A stretch of DNA of 64,000 nt, taken from contig NC_064438.1 in assembly GCF_023343835.1 (NCBI RefSeq), positions 15,047,077-15,111,076 on the forward strand, read 5' to 3'. Each line of letters begins with the position of its first letter. Within the stretch, counting starts at the first letter, position 1. The notes under the pieces were generated by a model. That model was not told the origin of the DNA, did no database searches, and worked only from the letters and a program-made list of their open reading frames with translations. The position numbers and the translations under genes were made by a program. This DNA comes from Lagopus muta (Eukaryota > Chordata > Aves > Galliformes > Phasianidae). Of this stretch, positions 1-12,400 are shown piece after piece.

Positions 1-1424
1 TCAGACAGAAAACACAACTCCTTCATATACAGAAACACTGTATACATATTTGGACAGTTTTGCCATTACACAAATTTTTGAGAGATCAAAATTAAGCAAC
101 AAATCAATAAACTGGGTATTTTTTGCTCAAGAAAGCAGATCTCCTTCACAAACAAACTAATACTCTAAAAGTCAGGCTTCTAGTTTGGCTCAAGCCTGGG
201 AACGAGTTCAGCTTATAATATGAATACAAAACAAACAGAATATTTTTTCTGTGCTTCACACAACTCCTACAACTTCTGCTTTATTACACTGGTGTAGTTT
301 CTTGATACTGCACGTGTCTTATCTCAGTTAACGCAGGAGCATTTGAAGCAACTGTCAAGGACACACTGACCTTAACAACTCAGCTTTCTCATGCTGAAAC
401 AAGAGACAGAGCCACTTTAAGTACAGAGACTCTGGATTCCTTCTGAACAAGCAGCACAGAAGCCAGATCCAAGCCCAGCACCAAGACATACGTTGCATCG
501 ACTCAGGAAAAGCTGTGCACATACATACATATACAACCTTATCCAAGTCCATTAAGCACGAGGGTATTTTAAATAGCAGCTTAGCCCAAACGTGGGCAAC
601 AGACTCAATAGCTACGCCTTTGACAGACAAGGAGTATTAATACTTATATTCTCACAATATCTTGCTAGCTACATGAGATGAGGGGCTAGGCACTGCAGTA
701 GAACATGTGGGCCATAGAAGTCTAGAGGAAGGGACTGACAGCGGCCTCTTATGCTGGGCTCAAGCAAGGGCATGCTTGTGACAACTACCAGCTTGCTTCT
801 TACAGCCAGGCCTTTCCCTAATCACAGGGACACAGCCAGCGTAACAGCTGCATCTTCAGCCACGTAATTATCACAGGGCCCCCATGTACACCATAATTGA
901 GAGGGGTGTCCCACCTTAAGGGACTCCATTACACACTTGTCTTATTTAACAAATATTAAAAAAAAAATAAAAATCAGTGTTATAAAAAAAAAAAAAGGAA
1001 TTGGATTAAACTGATCTTGGTTGAATTAAGACAAAAGTGTATTATGAAGTTCAGGGTGTTTTTATGTGGATATCTGCGAAGGAAAACTATGTTGCAAAGC
1101 CCACATAGAACTTCTGCAGCAGAAAGATACACAGCTATCACCTCCTCAGGCCCTCAAGGCTGCAAGCAGTCACACTCTGACAAGCTGTCCAGACTCAGAC
1201 CCACCCAAATTTTGACATTCTGGTCTTGTTTTCCTACAGAGAATGTCAAGTTGCTGTCTTCCATTTGAAGGACATCTGAAGTCCACAAAGTAATGTATAC
1301 ATGTAGATCATTTAACGGGAAGGCTAAGTCATATTTCATTCAGGTTACCACCCTTGAATACATACTGCTAAGATGGCTGGGTGATGGGGCAAAACACTCC
1401 CTTAGCAAGTTTACAGAGGGTACA

Positions 1425-1520
1425 GAGCCAGAAGGAGTGGCACCAAAAGGGTTGTGCTGCCATCCAGAGGGAGCTTGAAAAGCTGGAGAATTGGGCTGAC
1501 AGGAACTTCATCTTTCTTTT
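1425..1520 (+). mobile_element. CR1 LINE fragment, ORF2 internal part
   Basis: The translation CAAIQRELEKLENWADRNF matches the C-terminal part of avian CR1 ORF2, where QRDLDRLEKWADRN is typical. The fragment lies in sense orientation on the plus strand. It stops where the CR1 match FNKxKC would follow, so it is truncated at its 3' side. Confidence 0.55.
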
Positions 1521-1572
1521 CCCAGAATTCATTAACCAGATGACTTCTGTTCTATGTAACACAAAGCAGGCA

Positions 1573-1840
1573 CCACAGAATCACAGAATCTCCTGAATTA
1601 AAAGGGACACACGAGGATCACTGAATCCAGCTCCTGGCTCCACACAGGACCATCCAAAATCCAAACCCTGGGTCTAAAGAGTGTTGCCTAAATGCTCCTT
1701 GAACTCTGGCAGCTTTGGGCTATGCTCACTGACCCAGGCAGCCTGTTCCATGCCCAATCACCCTCTCAGAAAAGAACCTTTCCCTAACATCCAACCTGAC
1801 CCTGCCCTGATGCAGCTCCACACCATTCCCTCAGGCCAAC
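1573..1840 (-). mobile_element. CR1 LINE 3' end
   Basis: It begins on the plus strand with CACAGAATCACAGAATC, the reverse complement of the CR1 3' terminal octamers, and continues with the reverse-complemented 3' UTR and ORF2 tail (CAGGCAGCCTGTTCCATGCC). The copy is 5'-truncated and diverged. Confidence 0.85.
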
Positions 1841-2547
1841 TCATTCAATTCAGCAATCTTCATCATAGGATCACTGAGGTACTTTAGTGACTTTTCTAGG
1901 GAAGACAGAAAAAAAGGAAGTTTACATTTAGTCATCTCCCCTGCCATTAAAAAATTTTTCACTTCCTTCACATAGCAAAGCTCCCATCTGACACTGATGG
2001 TGGTCTGATTTTTGGCATAAATACGAGGTTTTGCACAGTCTGTTCCAGAGCTTAGCTTTCCATTATCCAATCCAAGAATAAAACTCGTGTCCACTCTCCA
2101 GTGATTCCAGCAGACATTGTGTTCATTCACTCTAAGCAGCAAGCACATTTAGTTTTGTTACTTTCAACTGCATGATCAACAAGGCTGACCTTATTACCCA
2201 CTAAAAGTAAGTATAATTGTAGCATTTTAACCAAGAGGTTTAATCTCCAAACAAGATTCATATTAGACACAGTTACCATGTCTTGCAGGTAAAGTGACCC
2301 AACTTAGCTAAAAACAGTTCAAGAAGTTAGTGCACGTGTTTAGTAAGTCAGTCACATACATTTATTGCTTTTTTATCTTCCCACTAATTTGCCATCACCC
2401 TTAAGAGATGCACCACTTAAAAGAACATCAGCGGATCCTTATGTAGTTCACGCAATAACTATTTGAAATAGACATGCTAAACTAGGTCAGGATAGACTAG
2501 GAAGGTAAAAAGGTTTAATCCAAAGCCAGCAAGTTCTGAAGCCATAC

Positions 2548-2650
2548 TCTGGGCAGCCTGGTCTGGTGGTTGGTGACCCTGCACATAGCAGTGGGGTTGA
2601 AACTAGATCATCATTCTGGTCCTTTTCAACCCAGGCCATTCTATGATTCC
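2548..2650 (+). mobile_element. CR1 LINE 3' end, short
   Basis: GGGCAGCCTGGTCTGGTGG at the left and CCATTCTATGATTCC at the right are the CR1 3' end. The copy is heavily 5'-truncated. Confidence 0.85.
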
Positions 2651-3384
2651 ACACACGACCTCACAGCAGCAATGCCTTATCTAGGTACACACAGCCCCAT
2701 ATCTCTTCAAACAGAATGTTTACCACAGCCATTTCTGCTGAAATTTCATTCAGAAGAATTTCAACTATCCCTCAGTATCTTTAAGATTTGAATCCACATA
2801 CAAACTTAACCATTTGCATACAGTCACAGCACTGGTTAAGAAGCAAACTGCCACCTCTCAGGACAGAATAAGGATAGAATTAATCATTGCATACAACTTG
2901 GTTTCATATGAATAACCTTTGACGCTGTTATTTACGGGAGTGGTCAATATGGCCTCATCAACTACACATTTTTATCTTAATTTTTCTAGAAGGGAGTTTA
3001 ATACATGACTTTCCTAAGCAGATGGGGGTGGGAGGGATGCTTAAATATGTTCTGCTTCACTGAAAAAAATTACACCCACCCATGTTTTTTTTCAAACTCC
3101 CAGCCTTTTGCAAGAAAACAGGCTGAGCAGTCACATGGCTGGGTGGCAAAGCATTAGAAAGCCTGTGAACACTAGCTCATTTTCTTCTGTTATGGCTGAG
3201 TCACACGACAGTCAGGAAGTTCTGTACTTAAGAGAACACTTTCAGCAGTTATTTTAACAGCCCACTCCAGAATTTTGCTTATGTCTGCAGTTGACACACA
3301 AAAAAATCCAAACGTACAAAAGAAAAGCACAAAAATGTAATGAGAAAAGTGAATAGTACAGTTCAGAACAGTCAGTTCACTTAC

Positions 3385-3453
3385 CTTTAAATTTTGACCG
3401 AATGTTTGCCAGTTCCTTATTTATTCTCTTTATCTCTGCTTCTTTGCTTTTGC
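3385..3453 (-). CDS. AP2A2: AP-2 complex subunit alpha, coding exon 2
   Basis: The exon is 69 bases and encodes residues 23-45 of alpha-adaptin ([23 protein letters not shown]) plus the first base of Gly46. It is bordered by a TTTCAG acceptor (AG at 3455-3454) and a GTAAG donor (3384-3380), and runs phase 1 to phase 1. This highly charged stretch is part of the N-terminal helical solenoid of the trunk domain. The match to vertebrate alpha-adaptin is continuous and needs no frame correction. The next exon, which should begin in the GDKALDGYSKKK region, was not found down to position 1, so it lies outside the window. Confidence 0.93.
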
Positions 3454-6400
3454 CTGAAATCAAAAGACCAGACATCAGGATACAGTGTTTCAAACAGCTG
3501 TGTTGACCTCAAGTTTCTTCCCCCCCCATCACTTTGCATGAACATACAAACATCAGGAGGAATTCTTATTTCCCTTCCCAAAGCAGCATTAGGACTGGAT
3601 GAAGGCAAGTGCCATAGAGAGAACTTAAGCACTGCTTTATACGAGAATCCAAGAAGGTAACGACACAACCATGTTTCAAAACATTTTACTTGCAGCCTTT
3701 AGACAGCATGAAAGTCTCACACAGTTAATCTGAGATGCCTTTGTTACTGACTTCCATAAATACCTCAGTTCCTGCATTTTTAGAATAAAATGAGGAGGGA
3801 AAAAAAAAAAAAGAGAAACTTGATTACTAGGTTGACAGTGCTCTTGAGAAAGAATCTTCCTGAGCACAGTCATCTGAACAAATTATGGTACTCCTCAGCT
3901 CTGGGAAGAGTCAATTCACTGTTTCTCTATTGAACAGTCACTCAAACAGCTTCAAAAAGAAAATCTTCATGACCTTAAAGGACATTAAAAAAGGAAAGTA
4001 GAGAAAGTAGTATGAGTACTCCAAAGACTGATAGACCTCAGGCAGGAGGGATAAGCTTAGGTTTACCAGACTTCTGATATGCACCATGGATGTCACCTGA
4101 CAAAACAGTATTTGCAACTCACGTTTCTCACATGACTAACACCTTAACATTCTCAACAGTTTATGTTTTGTATCAACCCCTGACTCTATGGATATGTGTT
4201 AGGTTTTCAGGAGCTAACCCAATTTAGATACACCAAGAAATAAGCTGCAGTTTCAATTTTAGCAGTGCAATCTTATTCAAGTACTACTTGCACTGTCCAA
4301 AACAAAGGTGTTTATTGCTTTGTCAGCATTTTTGGTTTTGGAGATTGAGATTCTACAACAGTCTGAGTCAGTTATCTCCTGTGTCAGTGAGCGTGGCAGA
4401 ATGAATTAGCCAGCTTAGGCACTGGATTCTATTGGCTGAAGTTTGGTAGAAGGAAATGAGTCCCATTCTAGGAATGCAGAACTGCCCATCTAGTTGAGAT
4501 GCAGATTCAGAGCCACATGCAATCAGATTTTTCAGCAGTTCCCAAAACATCTCAAGTGGCAGCAGGAAAAGGCAGCTTTCTTTACCATCTGTCACAGGTA
4601 TGCAGCCACAAGGCCGTGAATAAAAGCTTCCTGTCTCTGTAGGAAAGTGATCCAACCTTATCTGTTGGAGATCGGATGCCCCAGTTCCACACATTCCTTT
4701 CCCCACACCACTCTGGTCAGTGTAGGGAAGATATGTGACAAGGCTTGAAGAGCAGCACCAGCACACTATGGTATCTCCAATCTCATCTTTTTCTTCCACA
4801 TAAGCATAACTCATGGCATTTAACACTGTACAACGTTTGCATCCCACCCAATAACTGTTTCTCACTCCTTCACAATTCCAAAGATGACCTGGCAGTGGGT
4901 CATATGAACACTGATCAAGTAATTTGAGGAAACAAGTGACTCAGGACAGGTTAATAATAGCAAAGAGGGAATCCCAGATCAAATATAAATTATTCCAGTT
5001 TGTTACCTCTTCATTTAGACTAAAAAAAACCCACAAAACAAGAGCAACAACAACAAAAACCTATACAACCAGTAAGATTCCACACCTAAACAAAAAACAA
5101 CTTCTGCATTTTGCATAGCATGCAGAAAACTGGTTTATACTAACAAGCTACAATAATGGCCACAAGAGCACAGAAAGAAGAGAACATGCAGAAAGACCAG
5201 CACACCATACAAACAGAAACAAGTTAGGCCCAAAGTCAAAGCAACTACATAAGTTTGCCTTATCATTTGAACAAAAATGCTTACAGATGGGCTTAAAGTG
5301 AACGTTTTCATTCTCTGACATTGTTTGATAGACTCAAGTCACTGAGGTGTTGGGCGCCATGGCAGGCAGTGCACACAACTAAAAGAAAACCATCTTCCCC
5401 CACACCCAGCCCTGAAAAACTACTTACTTGTACATACTTGTCCACCTATTGTTATTAACATGGTAAAGCTTTTCAGGGTTCAAGGATTCACAGTACCTGT
5501 TCTGCATCATAAATCGCATTCGCTATCTAAATGCATCTTGTTCTTCAGATAAATCAGGGCATGTCTCCAGCTTTTCATTTGGCCTAGAAACTCCAATTCA
5601 TTTCCGGGCTGACAAGGCTAGAGATCACAGCTCACTTCCTTCACTTCCCTCGCTCTTTAGAACTCATCTGCTTGGATCACAAAGTTTAACCCGTTTTCAC
5701 CAACATTTCACACACACACTCTTAAAATTCAACTTGGCCAACCTCTAACAAGCAGGTTTTACAGCAGAAGCACCATTCTTCATATAAATAGATAACTGAT
5801 AGAATCTAAAGCCTAAAGTGTCTTCTGACACACATTTTTTATTTTTCTTAATTGAAGTAGATTATTTGTCCTGTTCACGTGCAGGAGACATGCTGGTGTA
5901 CTCACCAAAGAGTCTTGTCAGCTTTAGGAATTCAATACTAAACAGAAGTTGGTCTTCTGAAATAAATGCCAAAAGGATGCAAGTGTTCATGTAAACGTTA
6001 AAAGTTTAAAACTTTCCAAGTTCCCTACACTGTCTTCAATCAGTATTCTTTGTCAGGCCTGAAAACACATTCCTTATTTCCAGCAATTCATCTGCTCTGG
6101 TAAAACAAAAATCAGAGGATAAAGTTTTAATTTCTAGAGCTACTCATTTATCTTCTCTGCCAAGTGAAAGGGGCACATCATTTTAAAGTGTTACCAGCGA
6201 GGCTGGACACTGTGTACATCATCTAGATAAACTGGTCAGAGAACATACTTCAGTCTGGGATATCACTAGCTTCAGTAGAATATTTCATTAAGTTTGGAAG
6301 CTAGGTCCTCACTCTGGGTCTTTAGGCAATGTCTGCAAGCATTGAAATATTTACTCTCAAATATTATTAACTGTTTCTCCAATCTCAGGAAGTGTGGCAA

Positions 6401-9400
6401 TAATCCCTGAAGTCTGAAATGGAGAGGGAGGTAAGAAACACGACAAGTATGTATGTCTCATTCAGCTTTTCTTAACCCAAAGTGAAATTAAAGCTTTTTC
6501 TTTTTGAAGCACCATTATACTCTATCCATTATACTCATGCACTATTGGTTACAGCTATAAATTGAGATATTTACGTTCTAAGAAATAAGAAAGCATTAGG
6601 GGAAGCTAGGCTAAAATACTTCAGGAATCTGTGAAGTCAGCATCCTTTGACAGAAATGGATTGCAGCCTCAGCAAAAGACAAAAACAAAATCCCACCCCC
6701 TGAGCACACAGCTGGAACAGCGCACTGCCAGGAAGACCCATCAGAAACAGCAAACTCAGTTTGAATTTGTAGATTCTCCATAGATCATAAATCTGCACAG
6801 TACATGAACATAAAACCAGCCCGTTTTTAGTAATTCCTGCAGGCTGTTCTATTTTGAATGCACTACATAATCTCATCGAGAACTTGACAAAACACAGCTA
6901 CCATAGCAACCAGCTGGTGATAAAAACTTAACTCCATATATTGGAAACCAAAGTTGGATGATTAAGTCCTAAACTGTCTCCTTATTACACACATTTCATC
7001 CAGAAAGCATCTGGAAATAATAAAGAAATTACTTAATCTCCTAGGAGTTTCATTTAACTGGCTGTTGCAGGCTTGTCTAGAATGAGCCATTATGGAGGGA
7101 GGCAAGAAGACGCAGAACAGCCATATATATGTATACAACAATACTTTTAAAGCTACTGCTTTAACAGTTATCCCAAATGGCACCTGCAGGGTTATTAACA
7201 TCAACAATGCTGTTAGATAAACAGCAAGACTAAAAGATATGCTTTTGTCCCTCAAAATTCCTCCTGTGCTGTTCAAGTTCAAGTAAAATGGCTTAAATTC
7301 TGAAGCCAATGAATGAATTTCACTACTGTCCGTTCCCAAGGCGAGGCAAAGATCTCTCAGCACCAGCACAAGTTAAAACTAAGCTGAAACATCGTTAAAA
7401 ATGTAAAATTGCCGGAAGCCTCCAACAGTTACATTGCACAGTAATCTTATCCAAACTTAACTTACTGCTCACAGGAGAAGTTGACAAAACACAATAAAGT
7501 CTCACAGTGGCAGACAGTTTTTCTTTGTTATATGTAGAAGGAAAAAAAAAAACAAAAAAGACAGAAAACTAAGCATCAGTTTTAGATGGATCTTCCTTCC
7601 CACAGCTAAAGAAAACACGTTTAACCAACACATTTTCCTTATTACTCAGCTACAGTAACACTCACTGAAGAATTTCTACTTGTTTGATTCTGTCACAGCA
7701 AGAAATACAGAAGAATCCTCAAGGATGGTCAAAAATGAAGATAAGCCCACTGCTGGTGACAGCTGAAAGAGAACTATGCTGCAGAACTACAGGCTTACAT
7801 TTCATTTCAAAGGCAGTCATTCCATCTGTCTATTTGCAGACTGTTAAGCAGCTTCAAGAAACTATCAGAGCTGTATTCCAATATGACATATTGTAGCCAA
7901 GCCATTCCATTCCGAGGGACTTCACAAAGGTCACATAATTTATATACTGATGGGTAGAACAAGTAGGACACTAGATTACATCCAGGCCACATCCTTCTCA
8001 TTTTCATTCTTCCTGACTTTTTCCAGCTCAGTATGCCTGTGGTTAAATAGCCACAGCAAGTGAATAAAAGAGGTGACTTCAAGTTGGTACATTCTGGCCA
8101 GTTGTTGTGTAGAAGACACGTACTTACAGCCACAGAGTATGACTGCTGTCAGTCTTCTCCAAGACGAGTACCTAAGTAGATATCTGGCCACAATATGGTC
8201 CAAAGCACACTGCAAGCAGTTCACATCTGGCAGACTGCCATGCTTCAGACTCCACTGTACTGCATACTGCTTTCATTAGGCAAGGTATACTTATTCTGTG
8301 TTCTACTCTTATCTTTAATTACTATCTTGTTTGACAAAGATAGACTACTGAACATCAAAAGTTATCCAGCTCCTTGGGGAATAGGCTACTACCCTTAACC
8401 TCTTGGTAATCCAGGGAGTAGTCAAAGCTTTAGTAATATCAATGTGTTTAAGCTTGGGATTTTGCATTAAAATCTACAGAAGAATGAAAAAACAGGAAAG
8501 TTACAGGAAAGGGATTGTTGTGTCTGTTCACCTGAACATTCTAGAGACACTATAATCCTAATTTGGCAGGACTGCAAGACTAAGCAAGTACTTCAAGGCT
8601 GGAATTAGTGGGCTACTTGCGGCTCATTTAAATGGTGATCTGCTCCAGCAGGATTAACTTGTTGCTGCACTAACTATAAAACGCTTAAGTCAAGTCTGAT
8701 GCACAAAATGCATCTGCATGGGCAGAGCTGTAACAAGCTGTTAGCTTTTAAATAAACAAACATGGAGAGTTTAGTATATTTCTGATCAAGTCCACACGTT
8801 TATTTCCCAAAGGAGCAGAGAAGCACTTATTCCATACAAGCTTGCGTAAACACCGAACAGAGTAGACTTCTTGAGGCAAGATTTTATTAAAAGACAAGTG
8901 TACCGACAACATTTACAGCAAAAGATTTACCTCAAAAAAATTGAAATATTTCCAGAACTCACCTGGCTCTGAATTGTCTATGGCCAGCAGCCAGCATAAT
9001 TAAGTTCACCCACTAATTCATTTATTTTGAATTAGTGCACAGGTTACAACTGTTACATTGTGTTACCTGGTAGCCTTAATTGCCCTCTGGCCATCTGACT
9101 ATCTTGTGATTATAGATGTGCCATTATTAGTGTGAAGAGCTATAAAGCATGCTGGGTAGGAGGCTTCATTAGCATAAGAAAGAGCCTAACAGCATTCTGT
9201 CCTGCTTCTTAAAGGCAAGAAGTAAGGCTAGCTTCTATTTGTGGCCCTACCGTTTGTCCAGCAGCACATGTCTGTGCACATTAAATTATCAAACAGGATT
9301 TGAAGACACAACAAGTCTTGTTCTGTCTGGGAAAGCAGTACGACGAATGCCACCAGGGCTAAAAGCAGCAGCTTCTTCCACTTTAAACTCTAGTGGCCAG

Positions 9401-12400
9401 GAACATCTGCTCAGGAAGAACACGAGAGTTCTTACCCAAATCAAGTTCTTTATTTTGAAGTTCTGTCAGAGTTGTCAGCTAGCTTAATGGAGTTAGAAAC
9501 TTGTCATTAGTTGCAAACTTCAGAACGTATTTGTTATCTTAGGTTGTCATTAGCCTCTCCATTTGGAACATCTAAGGTGACTGGTGAGTTAGTTGGTAGA
9601 GAATCCACAGCAAAATACGTTGATGTAGTTTCATCATCACTTTGGTTCAAGGCTATTCCTCCTGAAAGACAGCAACTCCAGACTGTTCCTTGGCACTGCT
9701 TTCCGCCAGTACACACATTTTGGTTACTGCATTGTACTGCTGCAGGTCAGGAGAACTAGGGAGCCAACACAGCCGAAAGCAAGCTTGGTTTATTTAGTGT
9801 CCAAGCGGTAAATCCAATCTGCTTTACCATAAGTGATAATGCCACCAGAAGAGAGCAGAATCCATGACCAAGCAGAGAGCAAGTTCACTACATTCATCGT
9901 CCAAGCACACTTCAGACAGCTTAAAGCAATCAGATTATCCACTTGCCTTTCCTACTGCTAAAAATGGTTACCAGCACGATGCTAAGACTGCATAACATTC
10001 TAAAACTCTGCTCTGTCAGGGGACAGAGAAAGATATTGGTTAAAAGGGGGGGATCAAAATCAAAACAAACACTAGCAAAAATCATGCAAATACACAAAAG
10101 AAAATCACATAACACCAATCAGCACACGTAGTCTTACATTTGTGAAAGAGCTCCTAAGTACTTGCATATACACTAAAGCACATTATTACTTTTATTATAT
10201 GCTTTTATTATTACTTTTACCTGCCAGCAGGACAGTCATGTTACAGTCCTATAGTACAGAGTAGCCATTTCCCATGCTGATAATTAATTAGAATCGTGAA
10301 ATAAAACACCAAATCCATCCTCTACCTCTGTAATCACTGAGACAGCTGGTTATTTAGCGCAGCAGATGAGAGGGCTGAAAGGAGGTAGGTTACACAGTAA
10401 TCCAGTGGAGGGGTCTGTCTGCTCTGTGCCTAGCCTGTATAAATTCCTCCATTGGGCTAAACTAGCAAAAGTTCTATGAGTGAGCTGCAAATTACAGGTC
10501 CATTGGACTATACCTGAAGTAGGATGCTGGTTGTGCTGCTTACAGACCAAACCCACTGTGCATTTAATCCAAAGACACTGCTGAAAAATACTGTACCTTT
10601 GCAAGATGTTAGTATGGCTGCAGTTCTTTTTCTAAAATTGATTGAGGCTGCAGAACAAGAAGCTTTTTGCTCAATGAGTTAGTGATAAAATCCTGATACA
10701 AAGAAAAAAGTGAATAGATGCTGTCCTTCCACAAGATACATTCAATCAGGGGAAAAAGTGTCTGTCTCTTTTCCCTTCTTTCTCTCCAAACTCCAGAAAA
10801 ACAAGTCTAGAGTGGCACTGATGAAAACTGTTGTGCTTTGGGACATCCTGTTGTGACTAGATATAAATTGCTACAGTCAAAGAGATCAGTGACACGCTGA
10901 TTGCGTTTAAGAACCCAGTAGTGCGCATTCCTCATATGTTGCACTTTAAGTGGACAATATGCACACAACTTACTTTTTCCCCCACTATGTTGCAGGTTTG
11001 TCGCTGTAACAACGCTTTTTGTGAAACAGCAGGAAGTCACAGGCTTTACTGTAATCTAGTAATCTATTAACTCCTTGTCCTTGTAAGGAAAGGGAAGGGG
11101 ATACGAGAACAAACGGCAGCTTCCAAATCCCATTACAATTTAGATGCTCTTGTTGCTGTAATTCAGTATAAGTTTAATCATCCTAAGCGTTCAACATGGA
11201 TGCTTTTTTTTTTTTTTGTCTAAACAGGCATCACAAGTTAAGAAAACCACTCTGTAGTAGGGTCACGCATTAAGGCTTTCACCCAGCATTAAGATATTCC
11301 CCCATATGAAGTGAAAGCCTACTGAAAGCTTGTATCTGAGTGACTTTATGACAACTGCAACATTCATTTGGCAGCTTAGTTGGCAAGACAACATTGACTC
11401 CTATCAAAAGAAAGCTTCAAGCCAAGACAACATGCAAACGCAGAAGTACAACATAAGGCTGTTATGGAAAGCAGTTCTTCCTCCTTCTTTGACTGATCAG
11501 TATTTAAGTAACCATTTTCTTGAACAGCATTTTTATATAGTACAGTTACACTCCCTTCATTATGTATATTATTCCAGTGACTCTAATGGAGAAGTTGGAT
11601 GCTACATGAAAGACCCTAGCTCTCATCTATTAATTACCATCTTCATCTACTTTTTTCTCCCTCCTACCATCCAGTAAGAACAAGAAGTAATGAAATAACT
11701 TCTATGTGAAGAGATACAACCTTGTTTAATATATCAGCTAAGTTTTAACTAAGGAGAAAAAAAAAAATACAGCCCAAAGAGAAAGGAACAGTAACTTGGT
11801 ATAAAAGAACAAAAGGAATCCTTCTTCACTCTGTTCAACTTCCAAGGTGACACTGAAAAGGTAAGACAGTTACTGGTAAAAGCAAGGGAAATAAAAAACT
11901 TTTGTTCTACAGACCTGTGGCAAAAGAAGCTTTTACCTCTACACAGGTGCATTTCATCAGCCCAAGAAAAGACAGCTTCCTGATACTACAGTGGAGCATG
12001 GGGTTTCCAGTAGTAGTTTCCATTATAGTATGAAATCTATTTCTACACAATCAGCCCCCAAAAAATTTTGAAAAAAGAAAAAAGAAAAAACCCACATAAA
12101 GAAGTGAGTTCTCCTAGTTTTTAGAGTGAAAAGCAGATAATGCTGCTGTTGCAAATGAATTGCTTGAGTGAGAGATGACACAAAACTTTATCACCAGACA
12201 GCACAGAGCCATTCTCACAAGAAAAACAGACTTGGGATGATGAGTCTGCTACATTAGCAAAGACAGCCACGAGAGCTCATAAAACACCATCTTGCATTAG
12301 CAAGATCACCTTTCTAGTGTATGCACAAGAAAAAATAAACATAATTCAGCTAAAAATAAGCATTTCATATGCTTGTATCCACATCACATGGAGATCTCGA

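Larger units (their letters stand above)
1..3384 (-). other. AP2A2: AP2A2 intron 2 (partial)
   Basis: This stretch follows the exon 2 donor and contains no further alpha-adaptin coding sequence that I can recognise on the minus strand. It holds three CR1-related fragments (about 1425-1520, 1573-1840 and 2548-2650) and an A-rich run at about 957-996. The remainder is unique-looking AT-rich sequence. The short open frames here look like chance or come from the repeats. Confidence 0.8.

Noticed and set aside
1..3384. AP2A2 exon 3
   Set aside because: I searched the minus strand for the expected GDKALDGYSKKK block and did not find it.
6962..7369. 135-codon minus-strand frame in AP2A2 intron 1
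   Set aside because: No recognisable motif beyond a hydrophobic stretch and no flanking repeat; length is compatible with chance.
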